Origin: Carnegiea gigantea
Lineage: Eukaryota; Streptophyta; Magnoliopsida; Caryophyllales; Cactaceae
Reading direction: 5' to 3'
DNA: 64,000 bases
Assembly (NCBI GenBank): GCA_029747015.1
Contig: JAKOGI010001542.1
Location: 155,633-219,632, forward strand
Within the stretch, counting starts at the first letter, position 1. Each line of letters starts with the position of its first letter. Below are positions 61,002 to 64,000 of the stretch, piece after piece. The notes beneath the pieces are model-generated. The model saw only the letters and a program-made list of their open reading frames with translations, made no database searches and was not told the DNA's origin. A program made the translations under genes and the position numbers.

Positions 61002-63430
61002 TGTGACACCCCGGATTTCCAATTTCTTTGCTTTATTACTGATCATTAACCTATGTGACGACAGAACCTAACTTGGGGTGTTGCTATCGTATTTCCAACT
61101 AGGAAATACCAGGTTGTGTATCAAATAATAAAAAGAAGAAAATTTTAATACAAAGTGTCTTCATACTCAACGTGAAGGGTTCAGTTATTAATAACAACTA
61201 CCAAAGTGAAACAATAGTTCAATGAAAACCATTCTCTAGATAGCTAAAGATTTGTGTCCTTCGATTAGACGTAAGGGCCTCGCTCTATCTTCGGTCTGCT
61301 AGTCCCATGCAAAACTAATTCATCTGAATACAAAACTTTTTGAAAAGTGAGATAAACTTAGTAAACAATCACCCCTAATAGTTAAACTACGCATACAAAT
61401 TAATTTCAAAACATTTTAGGGTTTGGGGAACAACAAGGTCACGCTAAGTCATTTTCCCATTAGTTTAATCATCCATTCTTGTATGATCTCAGTGATGCAC
61501 CCAATTTATTTCAACTTCAACCACTTATAATCAGATTTAAGGGTGAGCAACCTTTCTAGGTCTCATGGCCTACGCTCGGGTTTAGCGTAGCCGCTTAACT
61601 TACTCATGACCTACCGCCATCTATGATGGTTGCTGCTTAACCATTCCCTGGTCTACCATCACCATGGATGGTTACCGTTATCCTGGCACACATCCCATCA
61701 GGGCACGTGGCCGCTTTCATCCATGCACTATTTCCCAGGGAAGGCTATTGGCCTTCAATAAATATAGTCCAATTAACAATTTCACCCGAAACCAGCCTTT
61801 ACAATTTCTATAATACTTATACAAATTACCAGCATACATAATTCATTCAGATTCAGTTCAGTCCTCAAGGGCATTACCACGACATACAACTTATAATGAC
61901 ATAACCCAACCCTGCAGTTCCAGCTATATAGTCATGTTCACTTCACTCATGCCATAATTTCATTAAATTAGCAATTCAATCAATTTATACCACATTCAAT
62001 GCGCACCCAATTTTTCAAGCAACTCGGGAAAAGGTTAGGGCATGATTGTTACCTGGGTTCCATATGATTTACGGGCTTGGTTACTAGTTTGGCTTACCAC
62101 TTTGTACCTAGGCCAAAACATCACCCACACCCAGTCTAAAACCGAATAGATCATAACAATAACCCCTACCCTACTTCCAACGTTTTTTCCAAAATTTTTA
62201 CTCATGTTTAGGGCTCCCCACCGAAACCCACTTTCGGATTCAGATTCAACCAGAATCTGGGTCTGCTTTCCAGGACCCATAACTTCTGTTTCCAGCGTCC
62301 AAATTCCAGTTTATTATCGATTATGGAAAGGTTAGTTCATAAGCTACAACTTGTATGTTTAGTGTTTTTGCATATTCCAACAGTTACTAGGTTAAAAATG
62401 CCAAGACATGAAGACTGTCCCGGACTGCCCTTGCTGGGACAGCCTTCAGTAAACTGACCATATCTCATTTAATTCAAGTTGGATTTCCATGATTCAAAGG
62501 GATTAGTGCATGAGACATCACGGCCCATCTACCAGCACATTTTCATGATTTTTGGATTAGTAAAACATCGGCAGTAATTTTTCAAAGTCACATTAGTTTT
62601 CTAACTCAGTTAATAGCGCGCCCTTACAAGAATCCGGATCGAAGATGTGATCTTTTCGCCTTAGTACCCTTGATACTAATTCTCATGACACCCCAACATG
62701 AAATCTAACAACCTTCCCCCCCAAGTCATCTAAGTTAAGACAAGTCTAAAATTTGATATCAAGAATGCAAGAAAACCGTTATGCACACACCTTGATGCGA
62801 TTCCTCAAAAGAGTGTCTAGGAACGTCCCACCCTTGGAATTCAAATCTACAATTTATAAACTAACCATCAAATTAGTGAATTAAATCTTTGAAATCGAAA
62901 TTTATAAAGAAAGACAAAGAAAACCTTAATCTTGGGTGTTTGGCGCTAGAGCCTTGCATGGGTGTGCACGCTATACAAGTACTCACCACAATACCGAGGA
63001 GGAGGAGAAGCGGTGGTGCGGCGGTGTCGGGGGGCGGCGTCGGTGCACGGGGGCGACGGGGAGATGGGAGAGAGAGACGGAGACAAAGACAGGGAGCGTA
63101 GAAAGGGAGAGCGTAGAGAGAGGGAGATGTGGTATGGAGAGGAAGAGAAAGAATGAGGATTCTAGGGTTTAATGGGGGGTATCTCAGTTGGGCACAGTAG
63201 GGGGTGGAGGGGATAAGAGAGATGAGTGTATGGTCCACATGGCTTCATGGGGATGAAATCCCTAAGAAAATATATTTATACTGTTTCTTTTTTTTTGTTT
63301 TTAAAAAAAAGTAAGTTTGAATCAAAAATTTTAGCGAACGAGAAAATAAACAATTCCAGAATTGACTTGGATTAATAGGAGGAGGATCCCAGGTTGGTCC
63401 ACATCGAATATGAATTTTTGGGGTTTCACA
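61002..63430 (-). repeat. Solo LTR, chromovirus type, minus strand
   Basis: On the minus strand it starts tgtgaaaccccaaaaattc at 63430 and ends ccggggtgtcaca at 61002, with TG...CA ends and matching inverted termini tgtga(c/a)a/acccc. The promoter-like side near 63000 has a GC-rich, CpG-rich leader. Flanks are catgt (left) and catac (right), an imperfect 5-bp duplication with two transitions. No primer site or polypurine tract adjoins, so internal DNA was lost, probably by LTR recombination. Frames inside (62035-62280, 62873-63238) are not genes. Confidence 0.72.
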
Positions 63431-63460
63431 CATACAAATATAATATATAGTATCATATAG

Positions 63461-63498
<38 letters not shown>

Positions 63499-63689
63499 AT
63501 GTTATAATATATATATATATATAGACACACACACATACATATATATATAATATATATATATATATATTATATAGACACACACACGAACGCATACATACAT
63601 ATATATACAAATACACACACACAAGACTACATACATCATACATACATATGATATATGTACACATGTACATATACTGTTATATATATATC

Positions 63690-63763
<74 letters not shown>

Positions 63764-63795
63764 TATACGTGTATTATGTATGTATGTATGTATCG

Positions 63796-63860
<65 letters not shown>

Positions 63861-64000
63861 CATATATATAAATATGTATTTACATATGTACAAATATTCA
63901 TAAATACATACATACATACAAACCCATATATACATAAATACATACATAATTATAAATACATCCATACGCATATATACATACATATATATATATGTATATA
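63431..64000. repeat. TA/CA microsatellite region, continues past window
   Basis: Alternating TA with acacac, catacatac and tgtatgtatg islands, similar in kind to 59005-61001. Confidence 0.9.

Overview
The window reads as repeat-packed intergenic DNA from a flowering plant. The evidence is LTR retrotransposons of plant lineages (a Ty3/gypsy chromovirus with chromodomain, Ty1/copia, an element with a tRNA-Asp-type primer site), plant-type CACTA and PIF/Harbinger DNA elements, LINE fragments and long TA microsatellites. I found no convincing host gene. The species cannot be told from the sequence. Almost every coding stretch is a broken transposon gene.

Layout. 1-10769: a decayed Tekay/Del-like chromovirus on the + strand; its left LTR is cut by the window edge. 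It is inserted in a minus-strand LTR (10770-14057) related to the large element further right. 14058-16334: AT-rich DNA with short palindromic repeats, a primer-binding-site remnant and a possible LINE endonuclease fragment. 16335-23446: a PIF/Harbinger-like element (TTA duplications) split by a gag-only LTR retrotransposon (17793-23413, target duplication ttggg, tRNA-Asp-type primer site). 24100-24600: LINE reverse-transcriptase remnant. 24617-26691: another minus-strand LTR fragment of the large-LTR family, followed by the large element itself at 26692-37879 (LTRs about 4.1 kb, 2.9-kb non-coding interior, target duplication tttca): a LARD-type non-autonomous element. Its interior holds a decayed initiator-tRNA-Met copy. 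40406-50384: an old minus-strand Ty1/copia element, interrupted by a CACTA-type element (41234-43173, TAA duplications). 50385-59004: unassigned DNA, an LTR-like stretch, a 148-bp composite satellite (53712-54735), decayed gypsy-type gag-like pieces and a weak pararetrovirus-like candidate. 59005-64000: TA/TG-rich microsatellite DNA containing a 2.4-kb solo LTR (61002-63430).

Nothing here forms a working pathway. The relationships are parasitic and historical: autonomous-type elements (Tekay, copia) beside non-autonomous ones that lack pol and must have used enzymes made elsewhere, nested so that relative insertion order can be read. The most interesting signals are the tRNA-iMet-like sequence inside an element primed by that same tRNA, the four-subunit 148-bp satellite, and the extra reading frame upstream of gag in the chromovirus. 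I did not find a convincing new functional system. Percent identities given are counts by eye over short stretches.
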